47,639 bases of DNA from Ferruginivarius sediminum (lineage in GTDB: Bacteria; Pseudomonadota; Alphaproteobacteria; Kiloniellales; Rhodovibrionaceae), in assembly GCF_003344765.1 (NCBI RefSeq), contig NZ_QPMH01000023.1, positions 1-47,639 of the forward strand, in the 5' to 3' direction. A program made the position numbers and the translations under genes. Position 1 is the stretch's first letter; each line of letters begins with the position of its first letter. The notes under the pieces are model-generated. The model did not search any database. It was not told the DNA's origin and worked only from the letters and a program-made list of their open reading frames with translations. Positions 8,705 to 16,016 of the stretch are shown here, one piece after another.

Positions 8705-9952
8705 ATGACCCGGCCTCAAGCTCACGAACGCTCCCTCCAGGACCAGCGATTTGTCGATCTCTACGGCAAATTGATGGCGGCGCGGTGCGGGGCGGTCGGG
8801 AATGGACTTCTTGGCTGGTATCCAGACCCTCTGAACCGCTCAAGGCAGTTGTACTATGCCCAGCGAGGCTTCTATACCGAAGCGCTTCCGGGCGAGCAGC
8901 CGGTGGTGATGGCCTTGGCTGTCAATCCGGGCACCCCGGCGCCGGAAGAGATCAAACTGGCAAGATTGCCGCCCGCCGAACGCGTGGCGTGGAATTTGAG
9001 CTTCTTCCGGTCGTTGCTCGAAACAGCGCCAAAGCCGTTTTTCCGGAATCTCCCTAAGATTATTTCTTGGTTTTTGAACTGTCCTCAAGAAGAAATTTTT
9101 CAGCACGCCGTATTCACCAATCTCTGCAAGCAAAGTACCGTACAGCACGGGAATAATTTTGAATGGCCGAACGAGCCACTCATCGAACATGGATCGTGTT
9201 GGCTGGAACAGGAAATCGCCCTTTGGAGGCCTGTTTGCGTTCTTGCACTTGGCCGGAAGGTTCAGGAGATGTTGGAACCTCGCGTTCCGAAGTTAAAAGC
9301 GCCCGTTGCTTTCCTGTCTCATCCGTCTCGGGCGTTGTCTAATGAAGATCGCGAGGCCGAAGTCAGGGCCGCGTTATCCCGGCTCGGCTTTGACGCTGGC
9401 ACCTTCGGTTCTATCAAGCAGCGCTCTGCGCCATCACAGAAGATCATTGCTGCAAGATCGCCAGCAACGAGGTCGAGCCGGCGTAAGCGGGGGCGCGTTC
9501 AGTCGCAAGCGGGTCGGAGCGAACAAATGTCGGGGAAAAGGTACCGAGACGGACCCGAAAACAAGAGATGGGCGGAAGTCAGGCTCGATTACACGTATCA
9601 CATGACGGACACCGCTTTTCCCTATCCAAAGAACAATCCGCGCGCGCAAGATGGAACGCTGCGTAAGTCGTTCGCGGGCTATGCCTTTGCGGCGCTTTAT
9701 GAGGGGCGCACGTTACGGGAACTCAAAGAGGCAGCTGACGAGGTGGTGCAGCTCTACCGCCAAGGGCGCCTTCGCGAGTTCGCAGATCGAGATGGGCTAC
9801 AACAGATCATCCAGCAACTTGGCCATAATGCTTCCGTCGACGAGGTGCTTGAGCATGTTGCGATCAGCCAATCGCAAAGTCTGCGACGAATAACTCTTGA
9901 GGTCGCATGGTGCGAAGATCGGGGGTGGATGCGTGTCACTCCTCCAGCATGA
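8705..9952 (+). CDS. Uracil-DNA-glycosylase-superfamily-like protein with a C-terminal extension
   Basis: 415 residues from the ATG at 8705, preceded by AGGAG 8 bases upstream. The open frame runs further upstream but that part looks non-coding. Residues 65-215 carry two hallmarks of the UDG fold: a hydrophobic strand ending in NPG (74-76) and the late LSHPSR motif (about 205-209). UDG enzymes remove uracil or modified bases from DNA. The catalytic Asp or Asn usual near the first motif is replaced by N74-P75-G76, so the activity is uncertain. Residues 220-415 form a separate basic region that I cannot assign. The gene is divergent from the R-M operon. In this context it may attack modified phage DNA, which is inference. 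Confidence 0.6.
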   Translation: MTRPQAHERSLQDQRFVDLYGKLMAARCGAVGNGLLGWYPDPLNRSRQLYYAQRGFYTEALPGEQPVVMALAVNPGTPAPEEIKLARLPPAERVAWNLSFFRSLLETAPKPFFRNLPKIISWFLNCPQEEIFQHAVFTNLCKQSTVQHGNNFEWPNEPLIEHGSCWLEQEIALWRPVCVLALGRKVQEMLEPRVPKLKAPVAFLSHPSRALSNEDREAEVRAALSRLGFDAGTFGSIKQRSAPSQKIIAARSPATRSSRRKRGRVQSQAGRSEQMSGKRYRDGPENKRWAEVRLDYTYHMTDTAFPYPKNNPRAQDGTLRKSFAGYAFAALYEGRTLRELKEAADEVVQLYRQGRLREFADRDGLQQIIQQLGHNASVDEVLEHVAISQSQSLRRITLEVAWCEDRGWMRVTPPA

Positions 9953-10250
9953 CCGAAATGTCCTTGGGCAATTTCTGATTTTACTAGCGAGACAGGCTCA
10001 CTATAAGTAAGAAAAAGCTCCCAACATTACTTAAATATAAATAGATTTTTCCGCAAAGTCATATTTATAGAATTTGGTATCTCTACACTAAAACGTCTTC
10101 CAATGGCTTGGATTGACTTCGGTGTACCAGTTACCTTTTCCGCCGACAGCCACCCAGCCGAGAATCTCGTAGTAGTACGTGTAGCTGATGGACGATATCC
10201 GCACGTCCTCTCCATTCCAAAACCAGCAGTGTGGAACTCCAGCACGTCAA

Positions 10251-10358
10251 AACGCCGTTCAGCACCCGTTATGCAACTTCATCTGAGATCCCCTGTCGTG
10301 CCATCCCGGTGCACACCTTGTGCCGCAGATCATGCACGCGCCAAGGCGGCGACCTCAG
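10251..10358 (-). pseudogene. Tyrosine recombinase (P4-type integrase) remnant
   Basis: Only 36 codons are recognisable on the minus strand. They read PPWRVHDLRHKVCTGMARQG, then ISDEVA, a stop and RVLNGV. This matches the integrase core around the HxLR box (HDLR followed by a helix and the E-RVLNH segment). The codon that should encode glutamate before RVLN is TAA at 10269-10271, and both sides are lost. It is a dead fragment of an integrase that probably once moved an island here. The rest of 9953-10511 shows no other gene I can support. Confidence 0.65.
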
Positions 10359-10511
10359 GCATGTTGTTGTGTTCTTCTAAAGCCCTCGTCAGCCTGTCCG
10401 TCTGGATCCTGGCCTTCGAAAAGCCCGACACCGGTGTCGGGCCTCTGGTCGTTGTGTGGACTTGGACTTGACCCGGTTCCGTGGACATCTGAGCGTTTGA
10501 GGAGCAAGGGA

Positions 10512-10650
10512 GTCCACGACGACCATATCCTGGGCGGCGTCATCGAGGCAACCCAGGCGCTCACCGGCGTCGAGATCCGGCGCGCCTGCGTCGACAAGGG
10601 CTATCGCGGCCACAACGCGCCCAAGCCGGTGCGCGTCATGATCTCGTATC
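10512..10650 (+). pseudogene. IS5-family-type transposase fragment
   Basis: A short open stretch encodes VHDDHILGGVIEATQALTGV followed by a segment with VDKGYRGHNAP. This resembles the part of IS5-group transposases in which a DKGYRGH-like motif precedes the catalytic glutamate region. Both the N-terminal two thirds and the C-terminus are absent and no inverted repeats could be placed. It is an inactive relic. Its right edge runs into the tail of the minus-strand gene at 10636-11022, marking an old insertion or deletion junction near 10650. Confidence 0.6.
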
Positions 10651-11022
10651 TCCCTCGTCCGGCATGAGAAGCTTGTCGAGCGTCGTCTCGGCCTTTTCCC
10701 GGTCTGCTCCGGTGCGGTTCATGCCCCATCGCGCGATCTCGGGCATTCGCCACTTCGTGCGCTCGAGCAGGCTCGGGCTGCGGCGCAACAGGTGCCGCGA
10801 CCGGGGGCGGTCAGGCCTTCCGTCCAACGCCGCCTCCAAGTCGTCCTTCAGGAGCCGCACGAACCGCTCTTCCAACTCCTCGGCGGCTTGCCGCAGTTGC
10901 TCGGCGACGAACGCCGGATCATCGCACGTGCCGTCCTGTTGCAGGCGCCGCGCCTCGTCGCGGAGCGCGGCGAGGGTGTCAGGGGGATCGTTGCCCGGAC
11001 GGCGGATATTGAATTCGATCAT
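10636..11022 (-). CDS. Unknown protein coupled to a resolvase fragment
   Basis: 128 residues with a helical, charged centre (AEQLRQAAEELEERFVRLL). It starts ATGA, overlapping the stop of the resolvase-like fragment upstream, so the two were once co-translated. No family is recognised. The last few residues overlap the IS5-type relic, so the original C-terminus has probably been replaced. The frame is open and codon use is ordinary, but with its partner decayed it may no longer be functional. Confidence 0.4.
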   Translation of the reverse strand: MIEFNIRRPGNDPPDTLAALRDEARRLQQDGTCDDPAFVAEQLRQAAEELEERFVRLLKDDLEAALDGRPDRPRSRHLLRRSPSLLERTKWRMPEIARWGMNRTGADREKAETTLDKLLMPDEGDTRS

Positions 11023-11243
11023 TCCGCTTCCTCGGTCTGTCCATTCGCCAGCTCGCTCCGGTCACCGCGCTCGTCGAGGATGCGGTAGACGGACAACTTG
11101 CCGATGCCAGTTTCACAGACATTGCGGGCGACGCCCAGGCTCCGGCACCGCATCTGGAGCACCTCCTCGGGCTTCATCCGGGCGGTCGGCTTCCAGCTCC
11201 TGTATTTGCCCTCGGCTCTCAGATCAGGCGGGAGCCGGCCCAT
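11019..11243 (-). pseudogene. Serine recombinase (resolvase/invertase) C-terminal fragment
   Basis: 74 codons remain. The segment reading KPTARMKPEEVLQMRCRSLG and then ETGIGKLSVYRIL matches the linker and helix-turn-helix DNA-binding tail of Tn3-type resolvases (pattern A-x-GIGxxSVYRIL). The catalytic N-terminal domain with the active serine is missing and the frame is broken just upstream near 11243. It cannot catalyse recombination. It belongs to the mobile-element debris between 9953 and 12070. Bases 11244-11559 hold nothing else that I recognise. Confidence 0.6.
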
Positions 11244-11559
11244 TTGAGGGCATAGAGCACAGGGACGACAACCGCGGAAAGCTTCGCCGGGTTACAGGTT
11301 CATGGCGGCGGCGTCGTGTCGCGGCTGCATACGCCGTCCGTCAGCCAACATATCGTCAGAATATTGGCTTGGAACACAATCCGTGAAGCAAGCTCATTGT
11401 AGTTACATCTGCGTCGGCACGCCGGGCACATGCGCAGAAAGCGTACGGTAACCAGGGCCTGGGCGATCGGCAATTTGGAGAGCATGGCAGGCAACGCCAA
11501 GCTGTCCGCGCTTCAAGCTCCGTCCCCGACACCGCCCGCTGACTCTTTTCCTCACATAA

Positions 11560-11574
11560 GAACAATAATAGAAT
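11560..11574 (+). promoter_or_regulatory. Probable LexA (SOS) box before imuA remnant
   Basis: GAAC-aataata-GAAT matches the direct-repeat alphaproteobacterial SOS box GAAC-N7-GAAC with one mismatch. It lies 16 bases before the TTG start of the imuA fragment, between a possible promoter and the ribosome-binding site AGGGAGG (11579-11585). imuA operons are standard LexA targets in this group. Confidence 0.5.
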
Positions 11575-11590
11575 ATTTAGGGAGGCCGCG

Positions 11591-11764
11591 TTGCAGAGCG
11601 AGCGGGCGAACGTGCTGGCGGAGCTGCGCCGTCGGATCCGGACCATCGAACAGCCAGGCGTCGCTGCCAACGAGGCGGCGCCGCTCGGCGTGCCGCAAGT
11701 CGACGCCGCGCTGCCCTGGGGCGGCGTGCCGCGGGCGGGACTTGAAGCGCGGGCGTTGCCTTGA
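11591..11764 (+). pseudogene. imuA: ImuA N-terminal fragment
   Basis: 57 codons from a TTG with AGGGAGG 5 bases upstream. The product carries ELRRRIRTIE, then LGVPQVDAALPWGGVPRAGL, the N-terminus of ImuA, a RecA-like accessory factor of the ImuA-ImuB-DnaE2 mutagenic translesion cassette. Similarity stops exactly where the RecA-like core should begin, and the frame ends at 11764. imuB and dnaE2 are absent, so a rearrangement left only the SOS-controlled 5' end. The promoter and leader look intact. Confidence 0.55.
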
Positions 11765-12414
11765 GCGCCGACTGGATGGTTGCTCCGAGGACGGTACAGC
11801 AGGAGGTCGCCGACGCCAAGGTCGCCGCCCTTGCCGAGATCTGCGAGCGGCGCGCCTATCATCACTGGACCGTCGACGAGGACCGGCCGGTGGCGAAGCT
11901 GGACGGCTGGGACAACGAGCGCCGCGGTGATCTCGCCCAGCAATTCGTTCCCGCAGGGATCGAGCAAGACGGACTGCGCCAGCCTGTCCAGCAGGCCTGC
12001 GACAAGGCGCTACGGCCGGCCCGCGCCGGCCCGTTACCCCATCTAGCAATGGATTCGCGGGAGCGGCAGACCGGTGCCGAGCGTTGTTAGTATGGAAGAC
12101 AAGCGGGTATGTCAGGGTTGCTACCACGGCTCCTCTCGTAACAGTAGACTGGTGCCTATCGACGATCAGCCGGGGCATCGGATCCCCGTCCGGGCAGAGA
12201 TACGGAAGACCTTCGAATGCGGGAGTTTGAGAGGCGGACTGCGTGCATCACCCGCTTCATGGACTTGGTCACGGGCCAAAGATTGGAATTCTAGAAAGGA
12301 TTCCGAGCAGATTTTCTGAGAGAATTTTATGTGGATTCCGAAAAATAATCGAGAGAATGCAAGCTAAATCTGTAGGTTACGAAGAATTCTGAATTCGTTT
12401 CGGTGGAGTGAACG
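11765..12414. other. Intergenic debris and toxin-antitoxin leader
   Basis: Bases 11765-12070 are open in several frames on both strands but match nothing I know and are probably relic sequence. From 12280 the DNA becomes AT-rich and forms the leader of the toxin-antitoxin pair. Two copies of a GGATTCCGA...AGAGAA unit occur at 12298-12324 and 12333-12357, and GAATTCtGAATTC lies just before the antitoxin ribosome-binding site. Confidence 0.4.
12298..12357 (+). repeat. Two direct repeats upstream of antitoxin gene
   Basis: GGATTCCGA is followed 12 bases later by AGAGAA in the first copy (12298-12324) and 10 bases later in the second (12333-12357). The copies start 35 bases apart, about three helical turns plus a little. 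Repeats in this position commonly bind the antitoxin for autoregulation, which is inference here. Confidence 0.35.
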
Positions 12415-12666
12415 ATGGAAACCTGGAATTCGAGTGACGCACGGCGCCATTTTGGCGCGCTTTTACGTGCTGTGTTGTTGGGGGCTCCCCAAAAGATCAG
12501 GTGCAGAGGCAAAGGGTCTGTCGTTATACTCTCAGAGCAAGATTGGAGCTACTTGAAGGAGGAGGTTTCGAAACTTGGTGACCCACTGGCGTCATCGCCT
12601 TTGCAGCCGGATGACTTGCCGCAAAGGGAGGAAGCGAGGGTCTTCAAGAGAAACCTATTCGACTGA
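12415..12666 (+). CDS. Phd/YefM-family-like antitoxin
   Basis: 83 residues. ATG follows GGAG by 6 bases. The N-terminus (SSDARRHFGALLRAVLLGAP, then a segment VVILSEQDWSYL) has the Phd/YefM arrangement: a small DNA-binding fold, a turn and a VILS-type strand, then a polar tail that wraps the toxin. It should neutralise the PIN toxin next door and repress the pair. Its stop overlaps the toxin start by one base (TGATG), so the two are translationally coupled. Confidence 0.85.
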   Translation: METWNSSDARRHFGALLRAVLLGAPQKIRCRGKGSVVILSEQDWSYLKEEVSKLGDPLASSPLQPDDLPQREEARVFKRNLFD

Positions 12667-13196
12667 TGTACCTCATCGACACGAATATCCTCTCCCAAAT
12701 CTCACCAACAAAACCGGGTCTGCCCGATCTGACTCAATGGATCAGTGATCACGCTAAAGATATTTTCATCAGCGTTGTCACAATAGCTGAAGTAAAAGCC
12801 GGCATAAGAAATCTGGAGGTTAAGGGCGCCACCCGCCGGGCCCGGATGCTCAAGGATTGGTTGTCCGAGGTTCTGCTCGTGTATGCGGACCGCATCCTGG
12901 GCGTGGACCTGCAGACGGCATGTCTTACGGGTGAGTTCATGGCCATAGCGAGGCTGGCGCAGATGGCCGAAAAGAAGCGTGCTGCTGCCGGAGACGTCCT
13001 GCCGTTGAACAAGAAGGAAAAGCAGCGCGTGATAAAAACAGGCTTCGAGGATGCATGCATTGCTGCAACGGCGGCGATCAATGGCTTCACCGTGCTAACC
13101 CAAAACGTCAAGGATTTCAGGCCGATGGGCGCGAAGTGGCACGATCCGCTCGTGATCTTGCCCGTCGACGAACTGCCGAAGCGGAAGGTCAAGTGA
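12666..13196 (+). CDS. vapC: VapC/FitB-like PIN-domain toxin
   Basis: 176 residues. The PIN endoribonuclease core is visible: LIDTNILS with the first acidic residue near position 5, an SVVTIAEVKAGI segment with the conserved glutamate, and FEDACIAATAAINGFTVLTQN with the third acidic residue and the final NVKDF aspartate. VapC toxins cut tRNA or rRNA when the labile antitoxin is lost. A lysine-rich insertion (EKKRAAAGDVLPLNKKEKQR) makes it longer than the usual 130-140 residues and closer to FitB-like members. Bases 13197-13386 downstream hold no gene I can identify. Confidence 0.87.
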   Translation: MYLIDTNILSQISPTKPGLPDLTQWISDHAKDIFISVVTIAEVKAGIRNLEVKGATRRARMLKDWLSEVLLVYADRILGVDLQTACLTGEFMAIARLAQMAEKKRAAAGDVLPLNKKEKQRVIKTGFEDACIAATAAINGFTVLTQNVKDFRPMGAKWHDPLVILPVDELPKRKVK

Positions 13197-13386
13197 TCGT
13201 TGAACGCTGCGGGCGTCCTTGGAGCCGGACTCGGGCGATCTGCCGGGCCGATACGGCGATTGCCCGCTCGTACGCGCGCCTGACGGTTCTCAAATCGCCC
13301 GAGCGGGCCAAAGCGTTGCCGAGCGCTGCCTCGGCCGGCGGTTCAACGTCGAAGCCGAGCTCAAGGGCGAAACCAATACGTCCAAT

Positions 13387-14559
13387 TCAAAGCGGCTCGG
13401 TCCCTCGGCTGAGAATGCTCAGGTAATTGCCATACACGAACATCCGCCCACGCTGCTTCCCGGTGACTTCACGCACGATCCCGAGGTCCTCCAGGTGCTG
13501 GATCGACTTCGCGATCGTCGGAGGTGAAATGCTCAGCTGTTGCGCCGCTGCAGGGATACCGATGATCGGCTTCTGCTGGAGCAGCTGGTGCACGCGAAGG
13601 GCAGATGCTGCCGGGCGGCCGAGGTTCTCGATCCGGTGCCGGTCGGTTTCGAAAAGCGCGAGGATCTCGCGCGCCGCCTCAGATGCCTGCAGGGAGGTCT
13701 CGGCGATGCCGTCGAGGAAGAACTCCAGCCATGTCTCCCAGTCGCCGCGCTCCCGGACCTGCTGAAGGAGGTCGTAGTACTGTTGGCGGTGCGTCTTGAA
13801 ATAGAGACTGAGGTAAAGGATCGGCTCTTTCAGGATCCCCTGCGTGCAGAGCAGGAAGGTGATCAGGAGCCGCCCCAACCGCCCATTGCCGTCGAGGAAC
13901 GGGTGGATCGTCTCGAACTGGACATGCACGAGGCCGGCCTTGATCAGGGTCGGCATTTCGGGCGTGTCGGCGTGGATGAACGCCTCGAGGTCCGACATGA
14001 GATCGAGGACTTGCTCGGGAGGCGGCGGCACGAACAACGCGTTTCCGGGGCGCGTGCCGCCGATCCAGTTCTGTGAACGTCGGAACTCGCCAGGCTGTTT
14101 GGTGTTCCCCCGGCCTTTCGACAAGAGGATGTCGTGGATCTCGCGGATGAGCCGGAGCGAGATCGGAAAGCCCTCCCGGATCCGGGCAAGGCCATGGTTC
14201 ATAGCAGCGACGTAGTTCGATACCTCCTGCACGTCATCGAGCGGCACACCGGGCGCCTCCTCGCTTTCGAACAGCAGGAGATCGGAGAGCGATGACTGCG
14301 TACCCTCGATTTGCGACGAGAGCACCGCCTCTTTCCGAACGTACATGTAGAGGAACAGCGGGGTGTCGGGGAGGATTGATGTGACCCCGTCGAGCTGTCC
14401 AAGCGCGCGGTTCGCGTTCTCGAGCCGCCGATAGAGCCCATCCATCCGCACGGCCGGAATCGGCGGCAGGCGCGGGGGCACGAACGCTTCCGCCGTCTCC
14501 CCGGCCGTTGAGATGGTCACCTTTTGCCCGAGGCGCGCGGGCTCCTGTTTTTCTGGCAT
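13387..14559 (-). CDS. Fic family protein with winged-helix C-terminus
   Basis: About 390 residues from ATG 14559. A TTG 36 bases further upstream is possible. The catalytic motif HPFLDGNGRLGR is complete (consensus HPFxxGNGRxxR), so AMP transfer or a related nucleotidyl transfer from ATP is expected. The N-terminal SSQIEG is the inhibitory (S/T)xxxEG helix of self-inhibited class II Fic proteins. The C-terminus (IGIPAAAQQLSISPPTIAKSI) is a winged helix-turn-helix, so the protein may bind its own promoter, where GAAAGGAT palindromes lie. Targets are unknown. No antitoxin gene is adjacent, in line with intramolecular inhibition. Confidence 0.93.
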   Translation of the reverse strand: MPEKQEPARLGQKVTISTAGETAEAFVPPRLPPIPAVRMDGLYRRLENANRALGQLDGVTSILPDTPLFLYMYVRKEAVLSSQIEGTQSSLSDLLLFESEEAPGVPLDDVQEVSNYVAAMNHGLARIREGFPISLRLIREIHDILLSKGRGNTKQPGEFRRSQNWIGGTRPGNALFVPPPPEQVLDLMSDLEAFIHADTPEMPTLIKAGLVHVQFETIHPFLDGNGRLGRLLITFLLCTQGILKEPILYLSLYFKTHRQQYYDLLQQVRERGDWETWLEFFLDGIAETSLQASEAAREILALFETDRHRIENLGRPAASALRVHQLLQQKPIIGIPAAAQQLSISPPTIAKSIQHLEDLGIVREVTGKQRGRMFVYGNYLSILSRGTEPL

Positions 14560-14565
14560 GGTTGA

Positions 14566-14620
14566 GAAAGGATCCTTTCCCTGGCATCCTGACAACGAAA
14601 GGATAACCCGAAATCCTTTC
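14566..14620 (-). promoter_or_regulatory. Paired GAAAGGAT palindromes before the fic gene
   Basis: A perfect 14-base palindrome GAAAGGATCCTTTC lies at 14566-14579, 6 bases before the ATG. A second inverted pair of the same half-site, GAAAGGAT-N8-ATCCTTTC, lies at 14597-14620. Four copies of one half-site immediately upstream of a gene whose product ends in a winged helix suggest an autoregulatory operator. No other protein in the window is an obvious candidate ligand. Confidence 0.5.
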
Positions 14621-14690
14621 TTTGCCGCGATCCTAACGAAACGTTCCGTCTGATGTCGAGGAAGCCTTTGCCGAACGCCCCTGCCAGGGT

Positions 14691-15479
14691 TATGTGAAGA
14701 CGAACAAAAGCGATAAAAACGATGCCGAGGCGATCTGCGAAGCGGTCGGACGTCCGACGATGCGCTTTGTGCCGCCGAAATCCAGGGATCAGCTGATCAT
14801 TCAAGCCGTCCACGGCGTTGGCAGCCGCTTGGTGGCGGAGCGCGTTGGCCTGGCCAACCAGATCCGAGGAGTTCTGTCGGAGCACGGCATCGTTTTTGCG
14901 AAAAGCCTGACGCGGTTGCGGCGCAAGTTCGCCGATATGGCAGGACTTTCCGACGAGGAGATCAATCCCCGGCTGCGCGAACTCATCAACGACATGCCCA
15001 GCGAACCGGCCGCTCTTGATGGTCGCATTGGGATCTGCGACCGCAAGATTCGCGCGATCTTCCACAACAGCGAGACGTGCCAGCGGATCGACCGGATCGA
15101 AGGCATAGGTCCGATCACGGCAACGGAACTGGTCGCGGCGATGGGGGACAGAAACTGCTTCAAGAACGACCGTTGTTTCGCCGGCTGGCTGGGCCTGGTA
15201 CCCAAACAACAATCGACCGGAGGCCGCACACGCTTGATGGGCATCAGCAAGCGCGGCGACTGCTATCTGCGCACCTTGCTGATCCAAGGTGCCCGGGTAG
15301 CGCTCTCGCGGGCGGGCCGCAAGCAGGATCCGCAAAGCCTATGGCAGAACAAGCTCAGAGACCGCCGAGATCCGAACGTCGCCGCGGTCGCGCTGGCCAA
15401 CAAGAACGCGGGGATCGTGTAGAGCATGCTCGTTCACCACACGCCGTATGTGCCGATGGGATCGCTCGAAACCGTGTAG
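14691..15479 (+). pseudogene. IS110-family transposase remnant
   Basis: The frame opens at KTNKSDKNDAEAICEAVGRP, the end of the DEDD catalytic domain. The first catalytic residues are missing because unrelated sequence begins just upstream near 14690. The C-terminal Transposase_20 domain is well preserved (IEGIGPITATELVAAMGD, GWLGLVPKQQSTGGRTRLMG). Near the end, an in-frame TAG at 15420-15422 replaces what is normally tryptophan, and readable codons continue to 15479. Two lesions make it a pseudogene. No IS110 termini could be located. Confidence 0.85.
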
Positions 15480-16016
15480 AGACAACAAAAGATTAATAAT
15501 TCGCCTGAAAATTGCAGCGCATTGGCCGGAGATGGTTTCAACGGTCACTCCTGCTGCTTCCAGAACCTGATGTGTGGACCGGCTTTGCTTCGGCAAATGT
15601 CCCGGGGACTTTGAGGCGGAAGCGGGCGAAAACCCATCGAGGCTCGCAGCTATACCAGGACACGCTCCATCAGGAAGCCGGATATACGTCAGCAGTTGTG
15701 ACGTTGGAATGGAGCCGGTGATGCCGTTGCAATCGGGCGGGGTCCATATACGTCCACCACATCGAAACGGGGGCCAGTCCAGGCAGCGGCGGAAATGAAA
15801 GCCGCTCCAAAGGTTGTAGAAGTCTCTTCATTGATCCCCGTGGACGAGTCACACTAATATCCAATGTTCGCGTCAGCATGCTCGGTCTTAGGCCCTGACA
15901 CAGGGACGACCGGGAGGGACGAATAGGGGGTGGATGGCGTGGCTTGGGGGTGCAATCTGTTTTTCTCCTTATAGCAGAAGTCAAAGCCAGACTATCTAGG
16001 ACAAGCGCGCAGATCG
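15480..16016. other. Gene-free leader of the five-gene defence operon
   Basis: No open frame with credible coding character was seen. The segment probably carries the promoter of the operon starting at 16017, with AT-richer patches at 15950-15975, but I cannot place -35 and -10 elements with confidence. No inverted repeats typical of transposon ends were noticed. Confidence 0.4.

Noticed and set aside
11765..12090. Plus-strand frame after the imuA stub as a gene
   Set aside because: Open in several frames on both strands, no ribosome-binding site and no family resemblance.
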